Of a DNA stretch of 32,071 nt, positions 15,287 to 23,665 are shown in pieces. The first letter of the stretch is position 1. Each line of letters begins with the position of its first letter. The notes beneath the pieces are model-generated. The model was not told the origin of the DNA and did not search any database. It saw only the letters and a program-made list of their open reading frames with translations. Origin of the DNA: DATFMH01 sp035267045 (GTDB lineage: Bacteria; Bacteroidota; Rhodothermia; Balneolales; DATFMH01); contig DATFMH010000005.1 of the NCBI GenBank assembly GCA_035267045.1, positions 1 through 32,071 on the forward strand. Reading direction: 5' to 3'. The position numbers and the translations under genes are program-made.

Positions 15287-15766
15287 TTATTTTGGGTCCA
15301 CACCGGCAATTTCATGTATTCGCAACCATTCATCTTCCGTTACCGGTTGTACAGACAGCCTGCGTCGTTTAAATAGTGCCATGTCGGTAAATTCTCCGGT
15401 TTCCTTCAATTCATCACGTGTGACCGGTTTTTCAAATTTTTGAGTAAATGTAACATTAACGAGCATCCATCGGGGTTTATCCTCCGAACTTTTAGGATCG
15501 AAGTAATTGGAATCCGGATCAAATTGTGTTGGATCAGGATATGGCTGTGATGATACATTCATGGTACCGGCAATAACCGGCTTTTTGATATTGGAATGAT
15601 AGAAGAACACACCATCTCCTATTTTCATTTTATCACGCATAATATTTCTGGCCTCATAATTACGCACACCAACCCATTTAGTAGTCTGTTTGTCATCCTT
15701 TATTAAATCGTCGATACCATATTCATATGGCTCTGATTTCATTAACCAGTAGTGTCTTTTACTCAT
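15287..15766 (-). CDS. EVE-domain protein
   Basis: A single EVE domain (PUA/YTH-like fold) of about 155 residues. The family signatures are visible: YWLMKSEPYEYGIDDL (6-21), WVGVRNYEARNIMRDKMKIGD (31-51), FFYHSN (54-59), P.IAGT (63-68) and the late W.L VNV and RRRLSVQPV parts. EVE proteins are thought to bind modified bases in DNA or RNA, and some are linked to defence or modified-nucleic-acid recognition, but most stand-alone copies such as this are of unknown role. It heads the minus-strand group EVE-dcd-BFD. The 213-base upstream region is shared with the divergent PP-loop gene. Confidence 0.92.
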   Translation of the reverse strand: MSKRHYWLMKSEPYEYGIDDLIKDDKQTTKWVGVRNYEARNIMRDKMKIGDGVFFYHSNIKKPVIAGTMNVSSQPYPDPTQFDPDSNYFDPKSSEDKPRWMLVNVTFTQKFEKPVTRDELKETGEFTDMALFKRRRLSVQPVTEDEWLRIHEIAGVDPK

Positions 15767-15921
15767 AAAAGTTACAGCTATCCTTTAGATTGTATGGAGT
15801 ATAATAATTTTTGCCGAAAGACAATCTGACTTTTTATTTCTTATACTTGAATATTGATGATTTATGGTACAAGATAACGGATAAAGATTATAATTAAATA
15901 TTCACTTATAATAAAAAGAAG

Positions 15922-15952
15922 GCTTTGAAAAACAAGTGAGTCAAAGCTCACT
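15922..15952 (+). promoter_or_regulatory. Two mutually exclusive small hairpins in the leader of the PP-loop gene
   Basis: GCTTTGA (15922-15928) pairs with TCAAAGC (15941-15947), while AGTGAG (15935-15940) pairs with CTCACT (15947-15952). The second hairpin lies mostly in the loop and right arm of the first, so only one can form. It sits 28 bases before ATG 15980. An attenuator or leader switch is possible but unproven. Confidence 0.35.
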
Positions 15953-15979
15953 CATAGCCGGTTAAAAACATTTGATCAT

Positions 15980-16546
15980 ATGACTGATATTCTATTCTGG
16001 AGCGGCGGGAAAGATGCCTATCTCGCTTTACTTTATCATCAAAAAATATCTTCAAACAGGTGTGTACTATTAACGACCTATGAAGAATCAAATAATACGG
16101 TTCCGTTCCAGAATATTTCTATAGATACTATTCGGGAACAATCGGAATACCTGGAGCTCAATTTGTTATCAGTTCCCCTCCCACCCAATTGTCCTAATGA
16201 AATTTATATAGAGAAAGTAACACAATCATTACAGTTAGCCAGAGATAAAATAAATGCCTTGATTTTTGGTGATTTATGGATTGAAGATATCAGGATATGG
16301 AGGGAAAAAACATTTTCGGATTATAATTGCCACTTTCCACTTTGGGAAAAATCATATGCTGATTTGCTAAATACTTTATGGAATACTTCGACCGATATTT
16401 ATATCACAAATATTATGGAAGGTTATGATGAATATATTAACACAGGCGATTCCTATGATCAGACTTTTGTTGATAACCTGCCCCGTTTTATTGATCCTAT
16501 GGGCGAAAAAGGAGAATTTCATACAAAAGTCGTGTTTCACGAATGA
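15980..16546 (+). CDS. PP-loop ATPase of the Dph6/DUF71 type
   Basis: An adenylating amidotransferase-type enzyme by fold. The N-terminus ILFWSGGKDAYLALL has the PP-loop SGGKDA (8-13) that binds ATP. The GDLWIEDIRIWREK...FPLWEKSYADLL block and the PMGEKGEFHTKV end match the ATP_bind_4/diphthine-ammonia ligase family. Eukaryotic and archaeal Dph6 complete diphthamide on EF-2, a modification bacteria are not known to have. The bacterial homologues therefore probably have another substrate. Length 188 is shorter than archaeal members (about 220). It is alone on the plus strand, divergent from the EVE gene, and ends before a GC-rich hairpin. Confidence 0.85.
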   Translation: MTDILFWSGGKDAYLALLYHQKISSNRCVLLTTYEESNNTVPFQNISIDTIREQSEYLELNLLSVPLPPNCPNEIYIEKVTQSLQLARDKINALIFGDLWIEDIRIWREKTFSDYNCHFPLWEKSYADLLNTLWNTSTDIYITNIMEGYDEYINTGDSYDQTFVDNLPRFIDPMGEKGEFHTKVVFHE

Positions 16547-16558
16547 AATATAAATATG

Positions 16559-16597
16559 AAGGGGCCATGAGGGGCCATGCCACGACACGGCCCCTTT
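16559..16597. terminator. GC-rich hairpin between the PP-loop gene and rfbB
   Basis: AAGGGGCC (16559-16566) is complementary to GGCCCCTT (16589-16596), with T three times at the end. A second copy of GGGGCCATG at 16571-16579 directly repeats 16561-16569 and offers an alternative, tighter stem. The position between two converging genes fits a bidirectional terminator. Confidence 0.7.
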
Positions 16598-16632
16598 CAC
16601 ATTACGAAATGTCTATATTATTTACGCGTTAC

Positions 16633-17637
16633 TTAGTCCTGCCGGTACTTTTTTACATACCAATCGATGGTTTGTCGTAAGTCAGCCTCAAAATCCTGTG
16701 TATTTTGCCAGCCTAATTCATTTTCAATCTTTGCGGCATCAATAGCATACCTTTTGTCATGACCGGGCCGGTCGGTGACGAACGTAATCAGGTTATTGTA
16801 ATCACCGTCAGGTCCCTCACCTACACTATCATTAAGAATAGAACAAATTTTCTTAACGAGATCGATATTCGTCCATTCATTATGTCCGCCAATATTATAC
16901 GTTTCACCTGCTTCACCTTTATGAAACACCAAATCAAGTGCTGTACAATGATCTTTCACATACAGCCAGTCCCTGATATTATCCCCTTTACCATAAACCG
17001 GGATTTTCTCTTTGTTAAGAGCTGTCCGAATTACGGTCGGTATCAATTTCTCATCATGCTGATGCGGGCCATAATTATTGGAGCAATTGGTCGTAACAAC
17101 ATTCATCCCGTAAGTGTGATGATAGGCACGTACGAGAAAATCACTGCCTGCTTTAGAAGCTGAATATGGCGAATTGGGTGCATACGGTGATTTTTCAGTA
17201 AAAAAGCCGGTTTTACCAAGGCTTCCATAAACTTCATCCGTCGACACATGATGAAACCGTGGTACATCAAACTGTTCGGCATCTTCCATCCAAAGCTGGC
17301 GGCATTCTTCAAGTAAATTAAACGTACCGACCACATTGGACATAACAAACGGTTCGGGTCCTTTAATTGAATTATCAACATGTGACTCTGCGGCTAAATG
17401 AATGACCCCTTCCGGCCGAAATCGACGAACTACCTGACGAACGGCATTTCTATCCACAAGATCCGTTTTCGAAAATGTGTAGCCGTTCGAATCTTTTACT
17501 TCATCCAGGTAATGTAAATTGGAAGCATAGCTAAGTTTATCAATATTAACAATTTGATAATTCGGATACTTTTTTAACAAATGAAGAATCATATTAGAGC
17601 CAATAAATCCGGCTCCACCGGTAATAATAAGTTTCAT
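16633..17637 (-). CDS. rfbB: dTDP-glucose 4,6-dehydratase
   Basis: Second step of dTDP-L-rhamnose synthesis: NAD-dependent oxidation, dehydration and reduction of dTDP-glucose to dTDP-4-keto-6-deoxyglucose. It is an extended SDR with NAD-binding GGAGFIGSN (7-15), active-site STDEVYG (132-138, giving Thr133-Asp134-Glu135), catalytic YSASK (Tyr158/Lys162) and the late NIGG and DRPGHDKRYAID blocks. Length 334 is normal. It is the last gene of the rfbA-D-C-B group, 15 bases after rfbC. A GC hairpin at 16559-16597 follows at its 3' side. Confidence 0.97.
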   Translation of the reverse strand: MKLIITGGAGFIGSNMILHLLKKYPNYQIVNIDKLSYASNLHYLDEVKDSNGYTFSKTDLVDRNAVRQVVRRFRPEGVIHLAAESHVDNSIKGPEPFVMSNVVGTFNLLEECRQLWMEDAEQFDVPRFHHVSTDEVYGSLGKTGFFTEKSPYAPNSPYSASKAGSDFLVRAYHHTYGMNVVTTNCSNNYGPHQHDEKLIPTVIRTALNKEKIPVYGKGDNIRDWLYVKDHCTALDLVFHKGEAGETYNIGGHNEWTNIDLVKKICSILNDSVGEGPDGDYNNLITFVTDRPGHDKRYAIDAAKIENELGWQNTQDFEADLRQTIDWYVKKYRQD

Positions 17638-17652
17638 ACGTAACTTTTTTAA

Positions 17653-18210
17653 TTATTCTGAAAAATTTGGTAAATCATCAGCAGTTATATCTCGTAATAA
17701 CGGATTTTTATTGTCTTTTGGGGAGATGATAAAATCTCCGGGAAGCCATTGAACCCCAATATCCGGATCATCCCAGGCAATGCCCCGTTCCCCATCAGGA
17801 TTATAATAATCACTGCACTTATATTGAAATATTGTTTCATTAGACAATACCTGGAAGCCGTGTGCAAATCCTACCGGGATATATAACATACATTTATTCT
17901 GTTCCGATAAACGAGCAGTCACATGTTTACCGAATGTTGGAGAACTACGACGTATATCCACGGCAACATCCAATACTTCCCCCTGTGTAACCATAATTAG
18001 TTTCGCCTGGGGATTTTTTATCTGATAATGAAAACCTCTTATAGTGTCCTTTCGTGATTTTGACAAATTATCCTGTACAAATTCGTCCCGAATATTATGT
18101 TCCATAAAGATCTCACGACGATAGGTCTCCATAAAATAACCCCTGTCATCTCCGTGTACATCCGGTTTTATTAATATGACTTCTGGTATATCCGTAGGAA
18201 TAAATTCCAT
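17653..18210 (-). CDS. rfbC: dTDP-4-dehydrorhamnose 3,5-epimerase
   Basis: Third step of dTDP-L-rhamnose synthesis, epimerising carbons 3 and 5 of the 4-keto-6-deoxy sugar. It is a cupin-fold enzyme. The catalytic histidine is His61 in TIRGFHYQ, and the product-side tyrosine lies in FQYKCSDYY (about 128-136). The motifs DDRGYFMETY (21-30), FVQDNLS (44-50), YIPVGFAHGF (110-119) and GIAWDDPDIGVQW (143-155) are all as in the family. Length 185 is normal. It is separated from rfbD by a 311-base gap but from rfbB by only 15 bases, so rfbC-rfbB may have their own promoter. Confidence 0.96.
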   Translation of the reverse strand: MEFIPTDIPEVILIKPDVHGDDRGYFMETYRREIFMEHNIRDEFVQDNLSKSRKDTIRGFHYQIKNPQAKLIMVTQGEVLDVAVDIRRSSPTFGKHVTARLSEQNKCMLYIPVGFAHGFQVLSNETIFQYKCSDYYNPDGERGIAWDDPDIGVQWLPGDFIISPKDNKNPLLRDITADDLPNFSE

Positions 18211-18521
18211 GAATAGCTCTTTTTATAATGTTAACACCTAATAATTTCATGATAATATATAGAATATTCGTTAATCATTTATATGAAATGCCAAATTGGC
18301 GATCTTTGAGGAAAAGCCTTATGAAAATATCAGGGAGCATGTAGTTTTACAAAAGATTTTGGGTGACTATCCATTTGAGGTGGCGAATAACAGAAATTAG
18401 TATTCAGAATGTTGGTACTGCCTGGTTGTATCTCGAATGTTGGCCAAAAACACAATGCTTAATTTATTTTGTCAACCTTATTCAGGCATCAACAATCATC
18501 ATGCTGCTTACTATAAACTAT
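18211..18521. other. 311-base gap inside the rfb group
   Basis: Non-coding for the minus strand. It may carry the rfbCB promoter, although I cannot point to a convincing one. The plus strand contains a short open stretch that looks like a gene remnant (18287-18400, listed separately). Apart from that I see nothing recognisable. Confidence 0.5.
18287..18400 (+). pseudogene. Possible gene remnant, 37 open codons without a start
   Basis: Between a TGA at 18284 and a TAG at 18398 the plus strand reads 37 codons. The translation contains LAIFEEKPYENIREHVV (starting at about codon 4), then QKILGDYPFE, which looks like ordinary protein rather than random AT-rich translation. There is no start codon and no upstream continuation. 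I do not recognise the family. It could be the 3' end of a lost gene or a chance open frame; the case is weak. Confidence 0.25.
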
Positions 18522-19403
18522 TCATTGTTCACTGGTCTTTATTAGCTCTTCCAACAAACCGGCTAACCCTTCCTTCCAATCGATCAATTGAACCCCGGGG
18601 ACGGCACCTATTTTATTCGTGTTTAATTTTGAAAACTTTGGACGTTTTGCCTTTGCAGGAAATTCATCTGATGTTACAGGAATTATATTGGTATCAAGGC
18701 CGGTCATATTCATGATTTCATTGGCTAATTCAAACCAGGTTATTAATCCATTGGATGTTAAATGAAATAGTCCGAATCGATTCGCATTTAATAAAGCTAT
18801 GGTATTGAGTACGACATTGTTCGTATACGTTGGACTCCCATACTGATCGTTAACTACTTTTAATTCCTTTTTTTCCCTGCCAAGCCGTAGTATTGTTTTT
18901 ATAAAATTATGTCCGAAACTACCACATAACCATGCAATCCTGATAATTAAATAATCGGACATTATCTGTTTTATTACTTGTTCCCCACGTAATTTGGACT
19001 TTCCATATGCATTTATGGGATTAGTCGGTTGTTCTTCTGAGTAACCCCCGGGATAAGTGAATTTATCCTTCATGGTGCCGGGGAAAACATAATCGGTAGA
19101 ATAATGTACTAATCGTGTCCCATATTTTTCGGATATTTTGGCCAGATTCTCCACTCCTTCTCCATTAACACCAATAGCTCTTTCCGGTTCATCTTCAGCC
19201 TGATCGACTTTAGTGTAAGCTGCCGTATTGATGATAATATCCGGTTTTATCCTGCCAATAATCGTCTCAAGATTATTAATATCAGTAATATCCAGTTCAT
19301 CCGAACCATAGGCATGGAAATCAGATTCCCTCTTATTCAATTCCCGTACCCATTCCGAGCCTAACTGGCCTTTTGCCCCTGTTATTAAATATGTCGAAGC
19401 CAT
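18522..19403 (-). CDS. rfbD: dTDP-4-dehydrorhamnose reductase
   Basis: Last step of dTDP-L-rhamnose synthesis: NAD(P)H reduction of the 4-keto group. It is an extended SDR with the nucleotide-binding ITGAKGQLGSEW (7-18), the IINTAAYTKVDQAE block typical of RfbD (about 58-71), YSTDYVFPG (about 102-110) and catalytic YGKSK (about 132-136). The later RIAWLCGSFGHNF motif is also present. Length 293 is normal. It begins four bases after the rfbA stop, so the two are surely co-transcribed. A 311-base gap separates it from rfbC. Confidence 0.96.
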   Translation of the reverse strand: MASTYLITGAKGQLGSEWVRELNKRESDFHAYGSDELDITDINNLETIIGRIKPDIIINTAAYTKVDQAEDEPERAIGVNGEGVENLAKISEKYGTRLVHYSTDYVFPGTMKDKFTYPGGYSEEQPTNPINAYGKSKLRGEQVIKQIMSDYLIIRIAWLCGSFGHNFIKTILRLGREKKELKVVNDQYGSPTYTNNVVLNTIALLNANRFGLFHLTSNGLITWFELANEIMNMTGLDTNIIPVTSDEFPAKAKRPKFSKLNTNKIGAVPGVQLIDWKEGLAGLLEELIKTSEQ

Positions 19404-19406
19404 GTA

Positions 19407-20123
19407 TTACTGATCGATGTTATCTTTGTGAGCGAGTTCATTAGCTCGCCGGTATGAGCTATGGGTCCCTGCATCGGTCCACCACCCATCCAGCTCACTA
19501 TAACGCAGCTGGTTTTCTTTTATATAATAATTATTGACATCTGTTATTTCCAATTCACCACGCCCGGATGGTTTCAGGTTATTAATAACATCAAAAACTT
19601 GATTATCATACATGTAAATACCTGTCACACAATAATTGGACTTAGGTTTTTCAGGCTTCTCTTCAATCCCTACGATCTTATCGCCATTTAATTCAGGTAC
19701 ACCATACCGATGAGGATCCGGCACTTCCTTGATCAAAATTTGAGCCCCTTTCCCGGTATAATTATCGGTAGCCTTTTGTAAGGACGATTTGAAAATATTA
19801 TCACCCAAAATAACCAACATACTGTCATCACCGACAAAATTTTCAGCGAGACCCAGGGCTTGCGCAATGCCACCGGCTTCATCCTGCACTTTATACGTAA
19901 AATGACAATTGAAATCACGACCGGATCCCAACAAACTGACAACATCCCCCATATGCTCGGTACCGGTAACGATCAGTATTTCTTTAATACCTACTTCCAG
20001 CATCTTTTCGATGGGATAGTATATCATCGGTTTCTCACCGATAGGCAGTAAATGTTTATTGGTAACTTTCGTTAACGGATAAAGCCGGGAGCCGGTTCCT
20101 CCGGCCAATACAATGCCCTTCAT
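19407..20123 (-). CDS. rfbA: Glucose-1-phosphate thymidylyltransferase, short type
   Basis: First step of dTDP-L-rhamnose synthesis: glucose-1-phosphate plus dTTP gives dTDP-glucose. The nucleotidyltransferase signature KGIVLAGGTGSRLYPLT is at residues 2-18, followed by KHLLPIGEKPMIYYPIEKM, the metal-binding LGDNIF (about 105-110), GVPEL and EEKPEKPKSNYCVTGIYMYD. I place the start at ATG 20123, which gives the canonical MKGIVLAGG; the frame is open for 22 more codons upstream but these do not resemble the family. The resulting 238 residues lack the roughly 50-residue C-terminal region of E. coli RmlA (about 290), as in known short members. The usher gene ends 83 bases upstream on the same strand. 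Confidence 0.95.
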   Translation of the reverse strand: MKGIVLAGGTGSRLYPLTKVTNKHLLPIGEKPMIYYPIEKMLEVGIKEILIVTGTEHMGDVVSLLGSGRDFNCHFTYKVQDEAGGIAQALGLAENFVGDDSMLVILGDNIFKSSLQKATDNYTGKGAQILIKEVPDPHRYGVPELNGDKIVGIEEKPEKPKSNYCVTGIYMYDNQVFDVINNLKPSGRGELEITDVNNYYIKENQLRYSELDGWWTDAGTHSSYRRANELAHKDNIDQ

Positions 20124-20206
20124 GAAAATGACTTTTTGATTTAGGATTTCATTGAAAGAAAGATTATAACAGAAATTCGGAAGAGTCAAAAATAATTCGG
20201 CATAAT

Positions 20207-23200
20207 CTACTTATTCAGCATATATATCCAGGGTGTTATCAACCCCTTTTCCTGTTTGACCTCCAATTGCAGGGAATGTGCCTGTTCCCAGGTAAAGTTT
20301 TGGTTAGCCAGAACCAGGTATAAGTGATCTTTGTTTTGCTGAATAATAGTCGGAATGTGAAGTTTTTTATGAATTTTATGGGCATAATTTATTGCGTTAC
20401 TATGGTTTTTAAAAGCCCCTAATTCAACCCTGTAATAATAATTATTACTTAACCAAACTACAGAGGGAGATGTAACAACAAATGCTTTTGAATAACCACT
20501 TTTTAAAGCTTTTTGTCTTACCTTCCATGCTTTTATCCATGAGTTAACCGGTTTCATCCGAACATAAAAATAACCAGGACTCGTATCCTGGGTTACAACC
20601 ATTTTGATGTGTAACTTCCCGGCAATTTCACTGCTGAATTTTTCTGCATGTTTTTTGATAGAAAATGCGCCAAACTGGATGGAAAATTTCAGTGACGATG
20701 GTGATGGCAGACAGCCATTATTAATATAGGCACCTTTAAATGTGGATTTTTTTAATTTATCCAGTAATAATTCAGATTTGACAGAATCCGGTAAACAACC
20801 TGAATATACTTTAAAAAGCTGTTTGTCAGGTAAATATCTGATAAGAAATTCCTGGTCCAGACTTGATTCACCTACACTTTGAGCATGAAGAGCCAGGTCC
20901 AGGTTTTTAAATGCTCCAATTTGAACGAAGTAGCTATTTTTTTCAGTTGATGTGTTCCTGTTAATACGGCTCATGCTAAAATTATTAGCTGTTATCCCTT
21001 TCATATTTTCTTCCAACCCTTTGACTGTATCAGGAATGGTTAAATTATTACTTTGGGATTTGGGCCTCGGTTTCAAGGTGAAATTCAGACTGTCAACAAA
21101 ATCGCCCTTGGACATAGCCTTTACGGAAAAATGACGAATACCGGGTTTTGAAATACTATTCAGAAATTGTACCTGTGTAGAATCGATATAAACCTCATAT
21201 TTACCCGGACGAATATGCATCGAATAAAAACTGCCGTCTGAATAAGTGCGCATTTGTTTCACTATATTACCATTATTCTTTCGCAGAATAACCTTCAAAC
21301 CGGATATTGGTTCCTTTTTATTTTTTTTGTTCACTGATGACACAGAACCACTTATGACACCGGTCGAATAGAATGGTATATCAATTTTCTTGAATGAGTT
21401 TGGATCCGTTACAAATGAGAATTTGTCGAATTTGGGAACCAGTAAAGGGTTCGAAATCTGGGATTCCAATATTTCGGCATTATATCGTCTGTAGGGTAAT
21501 AAATGAATAAATGTCTTAATTCCGCTTTTACTATTTCTCCATTGTTCTGTTCGTATAAGACGTACGGCATCATCTTTAAGAACTTTCTCACCGTGATCAT
21601 AGTGATCATTATTATTGGAGTCCACGAATAAACGAAATGTAGCATCTGATGTTCCTACTTCATTCAGGTTATCAAAAAACAGCTTATGGTAATTATTGTC
21701 GTAGCCAATTGATCCATTTAGACTTTGCGAGACATTTACCGAGTTGTTATAGCCCTGAACGCTTAAATAGGCATGTAATTTGTTCAAATTAAAACGAATA
21801 CTAATGCCTAAAAAACCATAGTTACTTTGAACATTTCTTCTATAGTTTAAACTTAAATAGCCCCAATGTGATACTTTCCTCGACATAATAACAGACCAGT
21901 TTTGTATTCTTTTACTGTTAATGTAATAATCTATTTGCCCCCTCATAAATATATGACCAATAAGATTGGTGGATATAGCCGAAGTTAGCTTTCTAAATTG
22001 GTTATTTGATTTTAAAGAGCTGGTGATCCAGTAAGAAGAGTAATTTTCTGTTATGTTAAAAGGATGTAAGTTTGCGTTTAAACTTAGATTGTAATTATAG
22101 ATCTGATATGATAAATATTTTTTTTGTGAGCCGTTTGCCTGTAGCGATATAGGTATATTGGCAATATGGGTAGGGACGAATAACGTAGCATCTATTAACT
22201 GCTTGGCCTGTTGCGTATTATATCCACCATAACCGTTATATTTCACATATCTAAGATTCCAGCTAGCCAAATTAGGGTAAGTAACCTCTGCGCGCATCTG
22301 GTAAAAATCATTAGGAATAATATCAGCTGAAATCAAATATTCAGTGGCAATTCTGGCATTTAATGAACCATATGGTAATGGCTTACTATTATAATTGGCA
22401 TTTAGGTAATCCAGTCCCATTTTGGCTGACAACCAATTCGATACCCCGTATTTGATGTTGGTCTGAACTACTTTTTTGTTAATGTAGTTTAAAGACGAAT
22501 AACTGGGAGTTTCACCAACTCTGATATTATAATTGAGCTTATGTTTGGGAATAAAATCATAAGGGATACGAATAAGCTTATTCCAATCGGTTACATTTCC
22601 ATTAGGACCATAAATTTTCATGTGTAAATTAGAACTTCCATACGATAATGGTATTGAAAAATGATACCTTCCCAAATCATTGGTTTTTTGGAACTGGATT
22701 AGCTGGTTATCCATGTAAAGCTCTACAATAGAAGAAGGATCTGTAGTACCATCTAATGAATATTTTCCATAGATATACCGTGGCGTAACCGGCTCATTTG
22801 ATACATGCACCCCATGTATCGGTATATTGTAAATATTATCAGATTGTATTTTACCTACGATTATGCTTTTTAAATAAGGACTTTTTCTAAAAACATAACG
22901 CCATCTAATATTATTGGCTTCTAAGCCATAGCCCTTATTTGTATAGGCACCGAAAAAATTACCCTGCAGGTCACCACCCAGAACCTCTCCACCACCATGC
23001 AAATTAACATTTACCGAATTATTTGTACCGCTGTAACTGGAATTAATATCATAATCGATAAATCCACCATTCAAAACATGCCTTTTTTCATGAAATTGAA
23101 TAGGATAATTCTGAATTAAATATGGCTTGTGAACTATCGAATTTCTCTTTTGTTCTTGCTGATAAAGTCTTACACTCGGTAATTCATCTGAAGTAGTAAG

Positions 23201-23665
23201 AGTTAATCGCAGCTTATTAAAATTAACCGTGAAATTCAGATCGAATAATTCTTTATATAAATCAGGACTAAGATAATAATCTAATTTTTTAATCAGGTAG
23301 TCATTGTGTTGTATTTCAATTCGTCTGCTTCCGGATATGGCTGTCTGGTTTTGCAGGTCTATTTTATAATGATTGGATTTATCCAGGTAATAGCCGGAAA
23401 TAGTTTTTCTGCTCAAATCATAAGAATGATTGATTCTGAGTATCCCAAATAAACTGTTGACTGGAAGATAGAATTTTTTATTCCAATAATATGCTAAAAC
23501 AACGGTATTTACGCCCCCTTCATATTGAAAAGTCAAATAGACCTGCTGGGGTAAACTTTTAGTAGAATCAACTGCATTGACTTTCGCCAGCCCTGCCTCG
23601 AAGGAACCCGTAATAAATATAATCAGTAATAGTAATTTGGGATACCATTTGATTCTACATATCAC
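20207..23665 (-). CDS. Outer-membrane usher-like protein with C-terminal SPOR repeats
   Basis: Predicted outer-membrane assembly pore for DUF4402 fibres. A signal peptide (about 8-28) precedes an N-terminal domain (about 40-190). A beta-barrel with many aromatic strands follows (about 200-670), containing a plug-like segment at about 305-370 (PSSIVELYMDNQLIQ...LGRYHFSIPL...IPYDFIPKHKLNYNIRVGE), the usual usher plan. After the barrel come an SdrD-like FVDSNNNDHYDHGEK motif (about 680-695), a carboxypeptidase-regulatory-like domain (about 768-867), and three SPOR-like repeats starting near 910, 992 and 1076 (QIGAF, QFGAF, ELGAF). At 1152 residues it is well above a standard usher (about 800-900). 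The start is GTG 23665 in a GTGA overlap with the chaperone stop. Usher identity is from pattern reading, not alignment. Confidence 0.75.
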   Translation of the reverse strand: MICRIKWYPKLLLLIIFITGSFEAGLAKVNAVDSTKSLPQQVYLTFQYEGGVNTVVLAYYWNKKFYLPVNSLFGILRINHSYDLSRKTISGYYLDKSNHYKIDLQNQTAISGSRRIEIQHNDYLIKKLDYYLSPDLYKELFDLNFTVNFNKLRLTLTTSDELPSVRLYQQEQKRNSIVHKPYLIQNYPIQFHEKRHVLNGGFIDYDINSSYSGTNNSVNVNLHGGGEVLGGDLQGNFFGAYTNKGYGLEANNIRWRYVFRKSPYLKSIIVGKIQSDNIYNIPIHGVHVSNEPVTPRYIYGKYSLDGTTDPSSIVELYMDNQLIQFQKTNDLGRYHFSIPLSYGSSNLHMKIYGPNGNVTDWNKLIRIPYDFIPKHKLNYNIRVGETPSYSSLNYINKKVVQTNIKYGVSNWLSAKMGLDYLNANYNSKPLPYGSLNARIATEYLISADIIPNDFYQMRAEVTYPNLASWNLRYVKYNGYGGYNTQQAKQLIDATLFVPTHIANIPISLQANGSQKKYLSYQIYNYNLSLNANLHPFNITENYSSYWITSSLKSNNQFRKLTSAISTNLIGHIFMRGQIDYYINSKRIQNWSVIMSRKVSHWGYLSLNYRRNVQSNYGFLGISIRFNLNKLHAYLSVQGYNNSVNVSQSLNGSIGYDNNYHKLFFDNLNEVGTSDATFRLFVDSNNNDHYDHGEKVLKDDAVRLIRTEQWRNSKSGIKTFIHLLPYRRYNAEILESQISNPLLVPKFDKFSFVTDPNSFKKIDIPFYSTGVISGSVSSVNKKNKKEPISGLKVILRKNNGNIVKQMRTYSDGSFYSMHIRPGKYEVYIDSTQVQFLNSISKPGIRHFSVKAMSKGDFVDSLNFTLKPRPKSQSNNLTIPDTVKGLEENMKGITANNFSMSRINRNTSTEKNSYFVQIGAFKNLDLALHAQSVGESSLDQEFLIRYLPDKQLFKVYSGCLPDSVKSELLLDKLKKSTFKGAYINNGCLPSPSSLKFSIQFGAFSIKKHAEKFSSEIAGKLHIKMVVTQDTSPGYFYVRMKPVNSWIKAWKVRQKALKSGYSKAFVVTSPSVVWLSNNYYYRVELGAFKNHSNAINYAHKIHKKLHIPTIIQQNKDHLYLVLANQNFTWEQAHSLQLEVKQEKGLITPWIYMLNK
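20210..20938 (-). other. Three SPOR-like repeats at the usher C-terminus
   Basis: Residues about 910-985, 992-1070 and 1076-1152 each open with an aromatic strand ending in [IQE].GAF (YFVQIGAFKN, FSIQFGAFSI, YYRVELGAFKN). Each continues with a helix and a second strand (FKVYSG, FYVRM, LYLVL). This is the SPOR domain layout. SPOR domains are known to bind denuded peptidoglycan. Confidence 0.7.

Noticed and set aside
16561..16579. Nine-base direct repeat GGGGCCATG as a possible attachment site
   Set aside because: It lies inside the terminator hairpin and there is no integrase or inserted element nearby.
18363..18545. 60-codon plus-strand frame in the rfb gap
   Set aside because: Composition is unlike a protein, it runs into rfbD on the opposite strand, and the neighbouring frame at 18287-18400 reads more like protein.
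20124..20189. 22-codon N-terminal extension of rfbA
   Set aside because: The conserved family start MKGIVLAGG lies at 20123; the extension resembles nothing in the family.
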